From NCBI RefSeq assembly GCF_024623785.1, contig NZ_JANKBZ010000002.1:496001-560000 (forward strand): a stretch of DNA of 64,000 bases, in the 5' to 3' direction. This document shows, piece by piece, positions 35,138 to 44,233 of this stretch. This DNA is from Archangium lipolyticum. Lineage in GTDB: Bacteria > Myxococcota > Myxococcia > Myxococcales > Myxococcaceae. Position 1 is the stretch's first letter. Every line of letters begins with the position of its first letter. The notes beneath the pieces are model-generated. The model searched no databases, was not told the origin of the DNA, and saw only the letters and a program-made list of their open reading frames with translations. The translations under genes were made by a program, and so were the position numbers.

Positions 35138-36067
35138 ATGTCTCGTCCCGTCTGGACCGGCTCGCTCGGCTTCGGGCCCATGCATGTCCCGGTGCGGCTC
35201 TACGCGGCCGTGTCACCCAAACAGGTGCAGTTCCACCTCCTGCACGACGCGGACGGTGCCCGCATCCAGCAGAAGCGGGTGTGCTCGGCGGATGGAGAGG
35301 AGGTGCCCTTCGAGCACGTGGTGAAGGGCTATGAGATCCGCCGTGGCCGGTACGTGGAGGTGACGCGTGGCGAGCTCGAGGCGTTCGATCCCCAGTCCAG
35401 CCGCACCATCGACATCCAGGACTTCGTCGAGCTGGCGGACATCGATCCCATCTTCTTCGACACCACCTACCACCTCATGCCGGGCGAGGGCGCCACGAAA
35501 CCCTATGCCACCCTGGCGATGGCGCTGAGGGCCTCGGGCCGCGTGGGCCTCGGGCGGCTGGTGATGCACCTGAAGGAGCACCTGTGCGCCGTGTGGCCGC
35601 ACGAGCGGGGGCTCGTCCTCTCCACGCTGCACTTCGCGGACGAGCTCATCCCGCAGGAGAGCTTCTCCGAGTTCTCCGGGGCCGTGCCTCCCGCGCAGCG
35701 CGAGGTGGAGTCCGTCCTGGACATCATCGAGACGCGCATCGTGGACTTCGTGCCCCAGCGCTACCAGGACCTGCACCGGGAGCGGCTGCTGGCCTTCCTC
35801 GAGCGGCGCGCCCGGACGCATGGGGTGCGCGAGGCGCCCGCCGAGGCTCCGGCGCCAGCGGGTGAAGAGGTGCCACGCATCACCCGGGCGGGCAGGGCCG
35901 CGGGCGGCGAGGTTCGCGAGCTGCCCACGCGGGGCTCGCTGCGTCTGCGTCCGCAGGCCGCCCGCGAGGTACGGGAGCGGACTCCCCGGGGGAAGAGGGC
36001 GGAGGGGACGGCCACGCCTCGGACCCGGCGCGGGAAGGGCGGCTCCGCCACGAAGCGCAAGCCGTAG
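35138..36067 (+). CDS. ku: Bacterial Ku, non-homologous end-joining protein
   Basis: A 309-residue Ku homodimer subunit that binds DNA ends and recruits LigD. The beta-barrel core is typical: SRPVWTGSLGFGPMHVPVRLYAA at the start, RVCSADGEEVPFEHVVKGYE and VELADIDPIFFDTTYHL. The C-terminal ~60 residues are Arg/Lys-rich (KRAEGTATPRTRRGKGG), as in Ku proteins with basic tails that aid DNA threading. AGGGAGG at 35125-35131 supports the start. No ligD gene is in the window. Confidence 0.95.
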   Translation: MSRPVWTGSLGFGPMHVPVRLYAAVSPKQVQFHLLHDADGARIQQKRVCSADGEEVPFEHVVKGYEIRRGRYVEVTRGELEAFDPQSSRTIDIQDFVELADIDPIFFDTTYHLMPGEGATKPYATLAMALRASGRVGLGRLVMHLKEHLCAVWPHERGLVLSTLHFADELIPQESFSEFSGAVPPAQREVESVLDIIETRIVDFVPQRYQDLHRERLLAFLERRARTHGVREAPAEAPAPAGEEVPRITRAGRAAGGEVRELPTRGSLRLRPQAAREVRERTPRGKRAEGTATPRTRRGKGGSATKRKP

Positions 36068-36200
36068 GCGGAAGGGGGCACTCGCGGGGCCAGGACGCGG
36101 CGTGTCAGGATGGGGAGCGGATTGGCTGGCGTCGTCGTGTCGTGGATGATGCCCGGCGGCGCGGACCCGCCCCTCCTCCGACGGAGCACGACAACGCCCC

Positions 36201-37919
36201 ATGCACACCAGACTCCTCAGGCTGCTCGCGGTATTCCTCTGTCTCACCGTCGCGGGCACGGGCTGCATCGTCAACAACATCGACGGCGACAACGACGGCG
36301 GCAACGACGGCGGTAACAACGGCGGTAACGACGGCGGCACCGGTCATGAGCAGATGCCCATGCCCGGGGACGTGTCCTTTCTCTGGTCCTTCTCCCTTCC
36401 GGGTTCCCTCTCCGGCCGGTGCGCGGACGTACCGGACGTGAAGCGGGTGCGCATCTCCATCCCGGGCAAGACGCTCGCCGATGGTGGCATCTCCCCCTGC
36501 AACATCGAGGGCGTGGACGGCACGGTCCTGCGCGACTTCGCACCCGGCATCTACAACTACGCCATCGAGGCCCTCGGCTCCACCGACCAGGTCCTCTACG
36601 CGGGCAGCGGCTCCTTCACGGTGGACGGCCACGCGCAGGTGAGCGCCACCCTCACGCCGAGCATCCGTCCGCCCGGGCCCGGAGACATCACCTTCCTCTG
36701 GACCTTCGCCGGTTCCGGCTCCACCTCGGGCCGGTGCGTGGATGTGCCGGACGTGAAGTCGGTGCGTGTCTCCATCGCCGGACAGACGGGCGAGCTCGTT
36801 GGCACCCATCCCTGCAACACCGCGGGGGTGGATGGCATCACCCTGCGGGACTTCGCGCCCGGCACCTACTTCTACCTGCTCGAGGCCCTCGGTTCCTCCG
36901 GTCAGGTCCTCTACAAGGCGGGTGGCTCCGTCACGCTGAAAGACATCGCGCGGGTGAACGTCACCCTCCAACCGACCCCGCCACCCGGGTCTGGAGACAT
37001 CACCTTCCTCTGGACCTTCTCCGACACCGCCTCGGGCCGGTGCGCGGACGTGCCGGACGTGAAGTCGGTGCGCATCACCATTCCCGGTCAGGTGCTCGCC
37101 AACGACGGCATCTTCGCCTGCAACAACTCGGGCGTGGACGGCATCGCCCTGCTCAGCTTCGTGTCCGGCACCTACAGCTACACGCTCGAGGCCCTCGGCT
37201 CCTCCGGTCAAGTCCTCTACAAGGGGAGCGGCTCCGTCACGGTGAATGGGAACGTGCGGGTGAACGTCACCCTCGCCCCGTACGGCAGCCCGAGCTCCTA
37301 CGCCTACCTCTCCTGGTCCTTCCCGGCCAACTCCACCAGCCAGAACCCCACCTGCGCCCAGGCGGGCGTGGTCTCGGTGGACGCACGCATCGACGGCGGC
37401 GACACGGTGCGCCTGGAATGCTCGCGGGGCATGAGCGGCGCTGGCGTTCAGACGCCCTTCCTGGAGCCGGGCCGGCACACCCTCGAGCTCATCGGGGTGG
37501 GCTCCGACGGTCAGCCCTCCTACTACGTCAATGCCTTCCTGGACATCCAGCAGGGGAGCCCCGTCTCCGCTTCGTACCGGTTCGGGGCGGTGGGGGGCAT
37601 GGCCCTGAGTTGGTCGTTGGTTGACGGCATCGAGAGCCGGACCTGTTCCCAGTCGGGTGTGACCAGGGTGGCCATCAACCTACAGGACGAGGCCACCGGG
37701 GTGCTCATCTATGGCACTGACGGAGACCCGCATGGCTGCGAGGACGTGCCCGTCATCTACCGTTTCCTCAGGCCGGGGAGCTACCGGGTGTTCATCCGCG
37801 GCACGGGCCCGGGTGTCCTCTACACCAACGAGAACGACAGCCCGCTCACGCTGACGGTGACGGCCTTCCAGCAGAAGACGGGGGCGGATGCCGTCGTCGT
37901 CGCGCTGAAGCGCCAGTAG
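36201..37919 (+). CDS. Lipoprotein with five tandem ~100-residue repeats
   Basis: A 572-residue predicted lipoprotein (lipobox VAGTG-C22). After an Asp/Gly/Asn-rich linker (DGGNDGGNNGGNDGG) come tandem repeats starting at residues 56, 161 and 265 (pitch 105 and 104), each with a GDITFLWTF-like strand, RCxDVPDVKxVR, CNxxGVDG, YxLEALGSxxQVLY and a closing valine-rich strand. Two more degenerate copies follow (~367-460 and ~463-550). A conserved Cys pair per copy suggests a disulfide. The folds look like beta-sandwich adhesion domains; no enzymatic role is visible. The repeats are similar at DNA level too, so copy number may vary between strains. Confidence 0.85.
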   Translation: MHTRLLRLLAVFLCLTVAGTGCIVNNIDGDNDGGNDGGNNGGNDGGTGHEQMPMPGDVSFLWSFSLPGSLSGRCADVPDVKRVRISIPGKTLADGGISPCNIEGVDGTVLRDFAPGIYNYAIEALGSTDQVLYAGSGSFTVDGHAQVSATLTPSIRPPGPGDITFLWTFAGSGSTSGRCVDVPDVKSVRVSIAGQTGELVGTHPCNTAGVDGITLRDFAPGTYFYLLEALGSSGQVLYKAGGSVTLKDIARVNVTLQPTPPPGSGDITFLWTFSDTASGRCADVPDVKSVRITIPGQVLANDGIFACNNSGVDGIALLSFVSGTYSYTLEALGSSGQVLYKGSGSVTVNGNVRVNVTLAPYGSPSSYAYLSWSFPANSTSQNPTCAQAGVVSVDARIDGGDTVRLECSRGMSGAGVQTPFLEPGRHTLELIGVGSDGQPSYYVNAFLDIQQGSPVSASYRFGAVGGMALSWSLVDGIESRTCSQSGVTRVAINLQDEATGVLIYGTDGDPHGCEDVPVIYRFLRPGSYRVFIRGTGPGVLYTNENDSPLTLTVTAFQQKTGADAVVVALKRQ

Positions 37920-37945
37920 CCGCGCGCCTCGCCCCGAAACGACGA

Positions 37946-37978
37946 CGGCGGATGGGCCCGAGCCGAGCCCATCCGCCG
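37946..37978. terminator. Probable bidirectional terminator
   Basis: A 12-bp perfect inverted repeat, CGGCGGATGGGC (37946-37957) and GCCCATCCGCCG (37967-37978), with a 9-base loop. The stem extends by three more pairs after one mismatch. It lies between the convergent repeat-lipoprotein gene and the superoxide dismutase gene. No U-tract, as is common in very GC-rich genomes. Confidence 0.7.
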
Positions 37979-38004
37979 CCGTGAGGGAAGAAGTCCCGAA
38001 GTGA

Positions 38005-38610
38005 CTACTTCTTCAGGCGGGCCTCGCAGGCCTCGAAGTCGATGTTCTGGAAGTAGGCGTCCACGTACTTGGCGCGCTCGAAGGGCTTGTAGTCCGGCAC
38101 GAAGGCGTGCTCCCAGGCATCCATGACGATGATGGGGGTGTAGCCGGCGATGTTGCCGTTCTCGTGCAGCGTCACCCAGTGGTTGGAGAGCCAGCCGGTG
38201 CGCGGATCCTGGAAGGTGATGGCCCAGCCGATGCCCGGCGAGGTGCCCACGGCCTTGAAGTCCGCCAGCCAGTTCTCGTAGGAGCCAAAGCTCTGCTCCA
38301 TGGCCTGCTTCAGCTTGCCGCCCGGGGTGGTGGCGCCGCCCGGCTTCATGTTGCCGAAGTAGTACTCGTGGAGGACCATGCCGTTGTACTCGAAGCCCAT
38401 GCGGCGGGTCATCTCGGCATAGGCGGGGTTGGCGCCAGCGGCCTCGCCCTTGGCCTGCATGCCCGAGAGCAGCTCGGTGAGCTTGTTGGTCCGGTTGACG
38501 TAACCCTCGTACAGCTTGAAGTGGGACTCGAGCACCGCGTCGCTGATGCCCTTGAGACCCTTGAGGTGGGTGAACTGCATCGGCGTGTACTTCTTCTGGA
38601 TATCGGCCAT
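38005..38610 (-). CDS. Fe/Mn superoxide dismutase
   Basis: A 201-residue enzyme that dismutates superoxide. Candidate metal ligands by position: His in SHFKLYEGYVNR (~30), His in VLHEYYFGN, and Asp and His in DAWEHAF (the DxWEHxx signature). YVDAYFQNIDF matches the C-terminal core. GGAGG lies 7 bases before the ATG at 38610; the longer upstream frame is not supported. The first-helix region is divergent, so iron versus manganese preference is unclear. Confidence 0.93.
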   Translation of the reverse strand: MADIQKKYTPMQFTHLKGLKGISDAVLESHFKLYEGYVNRTNKLTELLSGMQAKGEAAGANPAYAEMTRRMGFEYNGMVLHEYYFGNMKPGGATTPGGKLKQAMEQSFGSYENWLADFKAVGTSPGIGWAITFQDPRTGWLSNHWVTLHENGNIAGYTPIIVMDAWEHAFVPDYKPFERAKYVDAYFQNIDFEACEARLKK

Positions 38611-39080
38611 GTCGGGCCTCCGATGGGGGAGAAGAGGTTGCGGCGAAAGGCGTCCCTTGTAGCGGGCAGACGCTGCCTTTCGGGGGTTGTTTCGCGCAGA
38701 TGTGCGCGCGGCAACAAGTAAGAAGTGAGTGCCCCGGCACATTTGTCCGTGCACCCATCGCCAGAGGGCCCGGGCGTTCCACTTGTGGACGGTGGGGGAG
38801 ACTCTTTGCCACCGGCCGTCGGAGAATCCCACCGCACGGGGTGTGTCGACAGGGTGACTCCCCAGGTGGTCCTTCAGCCGGAAGGCGAGTTCTGATTGAA
38901 GGAAGGGGTGAGCACTCCATCATCCCCAGCGGATAATCCCACTCGGGCGGTACTCAGCGAGTCTGGATTCGTACGTTCTGAAATCCCATCTTTCAGGTCC
39001 GCCTGGGATTTCAGACCTCCCGAGTGCATCATCCTTTCCTGGTTCAACCGGTCTCCTCCCCCGATTGAGCCAGGAACTCC
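38611..39080. other. 470-base gene-free region with nested inverted repeats
   Basis: No frame is convincing; a 78-codon frame at 38700-38936 looks spurious. The right part has a perfect 12-bp inverted repeat, TCTGAAATCCCA (38977-38988) and TGGGATTTCAGA (39004-39015), with a 15-base loop. An outer pair ACTCGGG (38941-38947) / CCCGAGT (39019-39025) brackets it. The structure lies 55 bases before the lipoprotein gene at 39081 and may be a regulatory hairpin or operator. The left part must hold the dismutase promoter. Confidence 0.6.
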
Positions 39081-39590
39081 ATGGATGAGCCCAGAATGGA
39101 AGCAGGCCTCTGCCTTCCACGGGTGCGCTCCCTCCGCGCCCCGTTCCGCGGAGTGCTGCTCTTGATGTTGGCCGCGGCCTGCTCTTCTTCATCCGCCGCG
39201 CGATACACAGACACCGGCGGCGATCGTGTCGCGGAGAGCCCGGACCCGGACCCTTCCATCGTCCTTGCCGGGAATGGCGACAAGATCATCCCGGAATTCC
39301 AGTGCATGGAGCGTGGCTGCCCCGACACCGTTCAGTGTGGAGCCGCTCGCTGCTTCGTCACCCACTGTGGAAGAGGCAGTTGCACGAATTGCGGCGGGCT
39401 GATTCCCGTCCCGGACTCGTTCAAGAACCTCGTCATCAAGGAGTGGTGCGCCTACGGCTGCATGAGTGCTTCGAAGCCCATGGGCAGTGCCTATGGCTTC
39501 ATCCCAGCCGTTGGGGGAAAGGCCTTCGTCGGTCCCATCTGCCCGGCGCAGCCCGCGGCCTTCGCCTCCGCGCGGAGTGGAGAGGGGTAG
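39081..39590 (+). CDS. Small Cys-rich lipoprotein, unknown function
   Basis: A 169-residue protein with a basic N-terminus, hydrophobic stretch and lipobox (LAAA-C). The mature part has about ten cysteines, including CMERGCPDTVQCGAARC and HCGRGSCTNCGG, followed by EWCAYGC. This spacing suggests several disulfides or a metal site. I do not recognise a family. CAGGA 5 bases before the ATG supports the start. It is followed 5 bases later by the small gene at 39596. Confidence 0.7.
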   Translation: MDEPRMEAGLCLPRVRSLRAPFRGVLLLMLAAACSSSSAARYTDTGGDRVAESPDPDPSIVLAGNGDKIIPEFQCMERGCPDTVQCGAARCFVTHCGRGSCTNCGGLIPVPDSFKNLVIKEWCAYGCMSASKPMGSAYGFIPAVGGKAFVGPICPAQPAAFASARSGEG

Positions 39591-39595
39591 AGGAG

Positions 39596-39952
39596 ATGAC
39601 TCCGTCTGCCGCCGAACAAGCCGCCCGCCTGGCGAATGCGCTCAATGACCTGGGTCACCTCGCGCTCGGCCATCCGATGGAGGAATCGCGCCGCTCCAAG
39701 GGAGATGCACCGCTGCGGGATGGCTACCTGGAGTCCGTCATCGACTGCATGGAGATGGTCGAGCGCACATTGAAAGGTCCCCAGCCGGGCGCGTTCCCGA
39801 ATCCCACCAGGGCCCTGGAGGCACTCACCCGGATGCGGGACGTGCTGCCGTCCCTGGATTGGGACGATGCGGCGGGCGTGGACAGGCTCCGCGAGGATGC
39901 ACGTCAGGCGCTCGAGGCTCTCGGTTTCGAGCTTTCTGGGCAGGCCAGCTAG
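39596..39952 (+). CDS. Small acidic/helical protein, unknown function
   Basis: A 118-residue soluble protein, mostly helical (AAEQAARLANALNDLGHLA; SVIDCMEMVERTL; VDRLREDARQALEAL), with no signal peptide or known motif. AGGAG touches the ATG closely, an unusually short spacing. It is 5 bases after the Cys-rich lipoprotein and 22 bases before mutM, so the three may form one operon. A longer frame from 39302 overlaps the lipoprotein and is not favoured. Confidence 0.65.
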   Translation: MTPSAAEQAARLANALNDLGHLALGHPMEESRRSKGDAPLRDGYLESVIDCMEMVERTLKGPQPGAFPNPTRALEALTRMRDVLPSLDWDDAAGVDRLREDARQALEALGFELSGQAS

Positions 39953-39974
39953 AGGGTGCTATGGCGCGCTCGCC

Positions 39975-40832
39975 ATGCCCGAGCTTCCCGAAGTCGAAAT
40001 CGCCCGGCGCAACCTCGTCCGCTGGCTGGACGGGCGCCGCGTGGTGCGGGCCGAGGCGGACGACACCCGCGTCTTCCGTGGGGCGCGCCGGCAGGACTTC
40101 GCTTCCCTCCAGGGGCGTCTGGAGTCCCTGGAGCGGCGTGGCAAGTACCTCCTCTTCACCTTCGAGGGAGGCCGGGGGCTGCTGGCCCACCTGGGCATGA
40201 CGGGCCGCTTCCTCCGACGTCCCGAGGGCGTCCCCGTCCCCTACAGCCGCGCCCGCTTCCACCTGGACTCCGGCGAGGTCATCCACTTCGCGGACTCACG
40301 CCTCTTCGGCCGCATGGAGCCGTGTCCCGCCTCGCGCCTGCGCGAGCTGGATGCCGTGAAGGAACTGGGGAGGGATCCGCTCGCCGAGGGGCTCACCGCC
40401 GAACAGCTCCAGGAGGCCCTGGGCACCTCGCGGCAGGCGCTCAAGGTGGCCCTGATGGACCAGGGGCGGGTGACGGGGCTGGGCAACATCCACGCCGCCG
40501 AGGCGCTCTACCGCGCCGGGCTGCACCCCGCGCGCGCGCCCGCCTCCCTCACCCCCGCCGAGTGGGCCCGGCTGGCCGATGCCATCCACGCCTCCATCGC
40601 CTTCGGCCTCGAGGAGCAGCAGGGCGACGAGCCCGCGTACCTGGAGGACGGCGCGGAGAACCGTTTCCTCGTCTACGGTCGCTCCGGAACGCCTTGCTCC
40701 CGTTGTGGGGCGACGGTGGAATCCTTCACCCAAGGTGGCCGCACCACCCATTGCTGTCCCCAGTGCCAACCGCTACACCCTCCCCGTAAACCCCCGGACG
40801 GACGGCGGAAGACAGCCGCTCGCCGTCGTTGA
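39975..40832 (+). CDS. mutM: Formamidopyrimidine-DNA glycosylase
   Basis: A 285-residue base-excision repair enzyme for 8-oxoguanine. The catalytic N-terminal proline and glutamate are present (MPELPEVE, P2-E3), and the H2TH region is seen as VTGLGNIHAAEALYRAG. The C-terminal zinc finger is CSRCGATV...THCCPQCQ. A basic tail (PPRKPPDGRRKTAARRR) follows. The start at 39975 fits the required N-terminal proline after Met removal. Confidence 0.96.
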   Translation: MPELPEVEIARRNLVRWLDGRRVVRAEADDTRVFRGARRQDFASLQGRLESLERRGKYLLFTFEGGRGLLAHLGMTGRFLRRPEGVPVPYSRARFHLDSGEVIHFADSRLFGRMEPCPASRLRELDAVKELGRDPLAEGLTAEQLQEALGTSRQALKVALMDQGRVTGLGNIHAAEALYRAGLHPARAPASLTPAEWARLADAIHASIAFGLEEQQGDEPAYLEDGAENRFLVYGRSGTPCSRCGATVESFTQGGRTTHCCPQCQPLHPPRKPPDGRRKTAARRR

Positions 40833-40909
40833 CACCCCCGGCCGGGTCCGCTTGACTCGCCCGCCCTTTGCACCCGCCGCACTCGCGCGGCACCGGAGAA
40901 GAATCCCCT

Positions 40910-42760
40910 ATGTCGTCCAACGCCCTGCTGGCGGCGCTTCTCGTCGCCTCCGCTACGGCCACCGCGCAGACGCCGGAGCCGCCTCCGTCCGGCACGCCGG
41001 CCCCCTCCCAGGAGAACGCCACTCCCGCCACCCAGGAGGCCGCCGCCGACTCCACCGAGGAGCGTATCCGTCAGGAGGTGGACAAGCGCCTGGAGGCCGC
41101 CAAGCAGGAGATGCGCGAGGAGATCCGCGCCCAGCTGGCCACCCAGTCGCTCGCCAGTGACTGGCAGGAGGAGTGGGTGGAGGAGAAGCGCAAGCTGGAG
41201 GTCTTCTCGCTCGACGGCTACTACCGGCTGCGCCCCAGCCTCTTCTACCAGTTCAACCTGGGTCAGACGGGGGAGCGCTCGCCGTGGGCCGCCTCGCCCC
41301 GCGCCACCGAGAAGACCCAGTCTGGCGCCGACATGCGCCTGCGGCTGGAGCCCACCTTCAACATCTCCGAGGAGGTGCGGATCAAGGCCCAACTGGACGT
41401 GCTGGACAACCTCGTGCTGGGCTCGACGCCGTCGCTCGGCTTCCCCAACGACAACTTCCAGCTCTTCGACATCTTCAATGACGGGCAGATCTCCCCCGAG
41501 GCGGGTCTCAACGCCCTGCGCGGTGCGCTGCGGGTGCGCGAGGCCTACGGCGAGGTGTCCACGCCGGTGGGTCTGCTGCGCTTCGGCCGCATGAACGCGC
41601 ACTGGGGCCTGGGCATCCTGCGCAACGACGGCAATTGCCTGGAGTGCGACTTCGGGGACCAGGTGGACCGCGTCATGTTCGTCACGGAGCCCTTCGACGG
41701 CTTCTACGTGACGCCCATGCTGGAGTTCAACGAGGAGGGCACCGTCGCCCAGCCCAATGGCCAGAGCGGCCAGCCGGTGGACCTCACCAACGCGGACGAC
41801 AGCCACAGCCTGGTGCTGGCCGTGGCGCGCCGCGACACCCCGCAGCAGATGAAGGCCAAGCTGGAGAACAACCAGGGCGTCTTCAACTACGGCCTGCACT
41901 TCAGCTGGCGCCAGCAGCGCTACGAGACCACGGGGCTCTACTCCGACCCGGCGGTCAACCCGGACGGCACGGTGAACCAGGGTGGGGGGCTGGTGCAGCG
42001 CAACGCCAACCTCTACATCCCGGACGTGTGGCTGCGCTACGAGGAGCGCAAGTTCCGCGTGGAGCTGGAGTTCGCCGCCTACCTGGGCAGCATCGGCAAC
42101 CGGGCCCGGTCGCCGGGTGATCAGAACAACCCCAACCTGAACCAGTCGCTGGACGTGGTGAACTTCGGCGGCGCGGCGGTGGGCGAGTACCGGCTGCTCA
42201 ACGGCCAGCTCAACATCCAGCTGGAGCTGGGCTTCGCCTCGGGTGACCGCGCGCCGGGCTTCGGCGCCTACCCGGGCCGGCCCCGGCCGCAGCGTGCGGA
42301 CACCCCGTTCACCCGGGCGGGTGACCTCGATGGCCCGCAGTTCAACTGTGGCGTGGGCGGCTGCCTCGACAACGCCATCCGCAACTTCCGGTTCAACCGC
42401 GCCTACAACGTGGACAACATCCTCTGGCGCCAGCTCATCGGCACCGTCACCGATGCCTTCTACGCCAAGCCCACGGTGCGCTACACGCTGACGCAGGGCT
42501 TCGACGTCTTCGGCAGCGCCATCTACTCGCAGGCCATCTACCCCGAGTCCACGCCCTCCTTCTCGGATCGCATGCTGGGCATCGAGACGAACCTGGGTGC
42601 CCGCTACGAGACGGAGGATGGTTTCGTCGCCCGCATCGACTGGTCCGTGCTCTTCCCGCTCGCCGGCCTGAAGCAGGTCACGGACACGAATACCGCGGCG
42701 CAGGCCCCGGATCTGGCGACGGCCCAGTCCATCCGTGGCACGCTGGGCATCCGTTTCTAG
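40910..42760 (+). CDS. Probable outer-membrane beta-barrel protein (TIGR04551-like?)
   Basis: A 616-residue exported protein. A signal peptide (~1-20, ending ATATAQ) is followed by a Pro/Glu/Ala stretch and a predicted coiled coil (~45-90, EERIRQEVDKRLEAAKQEMREEI). The rest has alternating beta-strand patterns rich in aromatic residues, ending in a terminal Phe (GTLGIRF), the classical outer-membrane barrel end. Similarity to the myxobacterial TIGR04551 group is from memory and tentative. A GGAG site supports the ATG at 40910. It precedes the LptM-like gene by 12 bases. Confidence 0.78.
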   Translation: MSSNALLAALLVASATATAQTPEPPPSGTPAPSQENATPATQEAAADSTEERIRQEVDKRLEAAKQEMREEIRAQLATQSLASDWQEEWVEEKRKLEVFSLDGYYRLRPSLFYQFNLGQTGERSPWAASPRATEKTQSGADMRLRLEPTFNISEEVRIKAQLDVLDNLVLGSTPSLGFPNDNFQLFDIFNDGQISPEAGLNALRGALRVREAYGEVSTPVGLLRFGRMNAHWGLGILRNDGNCLECDFGDQVDRVMFVTEPFDGFYVTPMLEFNEEGTVAQPNGQSGQPVDLTNADDSHSLVLAVARRDTPQQMKAKLENNQGVFNYGLHFSWRQQRYETTGLYSDPAVNPDGTVNQGGGLVQRNANLYIPDVWLRYEERKFRVELEFAAYLGSIGNRARSPGDQNNPNLNQSLDVVNFGGAAVGEYRLLNGQLNIQLELGFASGDRAPGFGAYPGRPRPQRADTPFTRAGDLDGPQFNCGVGGCLDNAIRNFRFNRAYNVDNILWRQLIGTVTDAFYAKPTVRYTLTQGFDVFGSAIYSQAIYPESTPSFSDRMLGIETNLGARYETEDGFVARIDWSVLFPLAGLKQVTDTNTAAQAPDLATAQSIRGTLGIRF

Positions 42761-42772
42761 GAAGGTGCCAGG

Positions 42773-42979
42773 GTGAGCTCTCGCGCTCTCATCGCGCTGC
42801 TCGGTCTGGTGTTGGGAGTGGCGGCCTGCGGTATCAAGGGGCCGCCCCGTCCGCCCGCGCCGCCGCCTCCGCCCACCGGCTCGCCGCCGCCCGCGCCCGC
42901 TGGCGGCACGCAGCCTCAGGGCACGCAGCGGGATCCGCTGCCTTCGTCGATTCCTCCACCCGACGCCGGGACTCCGTGA
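42773..42979 (+). CDS. LptM-like small lipoprotein
   Basis: A 68-residue lipoprotein starting at GTG. A signal peptide ends in the lipobox GVAA-C19, followed at once by GIKGPPRPP, the signature of the LptM (YifL) family; LptM helps LptD mature in the LPS export complex. The rest is Pro-rich and disordered. As in many proteobacteria, it sits directly upstream of lysA; its stop overlaps the lysA start (GTGA). Confidence 0.8.
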   Translation: MSSRALIALLGLVLGVAACGIKGPPRPPAPPPPPTGSPPPAPAGGTQPQGTQRDPLPSSIPPPDAGTP

Positions 42980-44217
42980 ATCACTTCACCTATCGCAAGC
43001 GCGTCCTCCACGCCGAGGACGTGCCCCTGCCCGCCATCGCCGACGCGGTGGGCACCCCCGTCTACGTCTACTCCACCGCCACGCTGCGCAGGCACTTCCG
43101 CGTGGTGACGGAGGCCTTCGGCTCGCACCCGCACCTGGTGTGCTACGCGGTGAAGGCCAACTCCACGCTGGCGGTGCTCAAGCTGCTGGCCGAGGAGGGC
43201 AGTGGTTTCGACATCGTCTCCGGCGGTGAGCTGGCCCGCGTGAAGGCGGCCGGCGGCAATGCCGGCAAGGTGGTGTTCGCCGGCGTGGGCAAGACGGCGG
43301 ACGAGATGGCCCAGGCCCTCGATGCCGGCATCCTCTTCTTCAACGTGGAGAGCCCCGAGGAGCTGGAGCTGCTCGACGCGGTGGCCCGCTCCAAGGGCAA
43401 GCGCGCGCCCTTCGCCATCCGCGTCAACCCCAACGTGGACGCGGGCACGCACCGCCACATCTCCACCGGCCTGAAGACATCCAAGTTCGGCGTCCCCTTC
43501 GAGGAGGCCATGGCCCTCTACACCCGGGCCAAGAAGATGAAGGGCCTGGAGGCGGTGGGGGTGGACTGCCACATCGGCTCCCAGATTACCCGCACCGCGC
43601 CCTTCAAGGCCGCGCTGTCCAAGGTGGCCGGGCTCTACCAGGAGCTGAAGGCCAAGGGGCACGCGCTGCGCTACCTGGACATCGGCGGAGGCCTGGGCAT
43701 CACCTACACGTCCGAGACGCCGCCCTCTCCCGAGGAGTACGCGCGCGCCGCCCTGTCGGCCGTGGGCGGCACGGGCGCCACGCTCATCTTCGAGCCGGGC
43801 CGGGTGGTCGTGGGCAACGCCGGACTGCTCGTCACCCGCGTGCTCTTCCGCAAGAAGACACCGGCCCGTCACTTCGTGGTGGTGGACGCGGGCATGAACG
43901 ATCTCATGCGCCCCGCCCTCTACGACGCCCACCATGGCCTCCAGCCGCTCGTCCAACGGCGCGGCCAGGAGGTCGAGGTGGACGTGGTGGGACCGGTGTG
44001 CGAGTCCACCGACGTGCTGGCCCGCCAGCGCAAGGTGGTGCTCCCCAAGCAGGGCGAGCTGTACGCGCTCATGAGCGCCGGTGCTTATGGCATGAGCATG
44101 GCTTCTACCTACAACTCGCGCCCCCGCCCGGCCGAGGTGCTGGTGGACGGGGACGCCTGGCGGGTGGTGCGCGAGCGGGAGAGCGTCGAGGATCTCTGGC
44201 GCGGCGAGCGGCCCTGA
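42976..44217 (+). CDS. lysA: Diaminopimelate decarboxylase
   Basis: A 413-residue PLP enzyme that forms L-lysine from meso-diaminopimelate. The PLP lysine is in CYAVKANSTL (~60), with DIVSGGE, HIGSQI, DIGGGLGI, FEPGR and the C-terminal CESTDVLA and YGMSMAS motifs. It starts with GTG inside the stop of the LptM-like gene. It opens a lysine/DAP gene run continuing with dapA and dapB. Confidence 0.97.
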   Translation: MNHFTYRKRVLHAEDVPLPAIADAVGTPVYVYSTATLRRHFRVVTEAFGSHPHLVCYAVKANSTLAVLKLLAEEGSGFDIVSGGELARVKAAGGNAGKVVFAGVGKTADEMAQALDAGILFFNVESPEELELLDAVARSKGKRAPFAIRVNPNVDAGTHRHISTGLKTSKFGVPFEEAMALYTRAKKMKGLEAVGVDCHIGSQITRTAPFKAALSKVAGLYQELKAKGHALRYLDIGGGLGITYTSETPPSPEEYARAALSAVGGTGATLIFEPGRVVVGNAGLLVTRVLFRKKTPARHFVVVDAGMNDLMRPALYDAHHGLQPLVQRRGQEVEVDVVGPVCESTDVLARQRKVVLPKQGELYALMSAGAYGMSMASTYNSRPRPAEVLVDGDAWRVVRERESVEDLWRGERP

Positions 44218-44233
44218 ACATATAAGCCGCACC

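Noticed and set aside
38700-38936. 78-codon frame between superoxide dismutase and the Cys-rich lipoprotein
   Set aside because: No ribosome site, atypical composition and no recognisable feature; probably chance.
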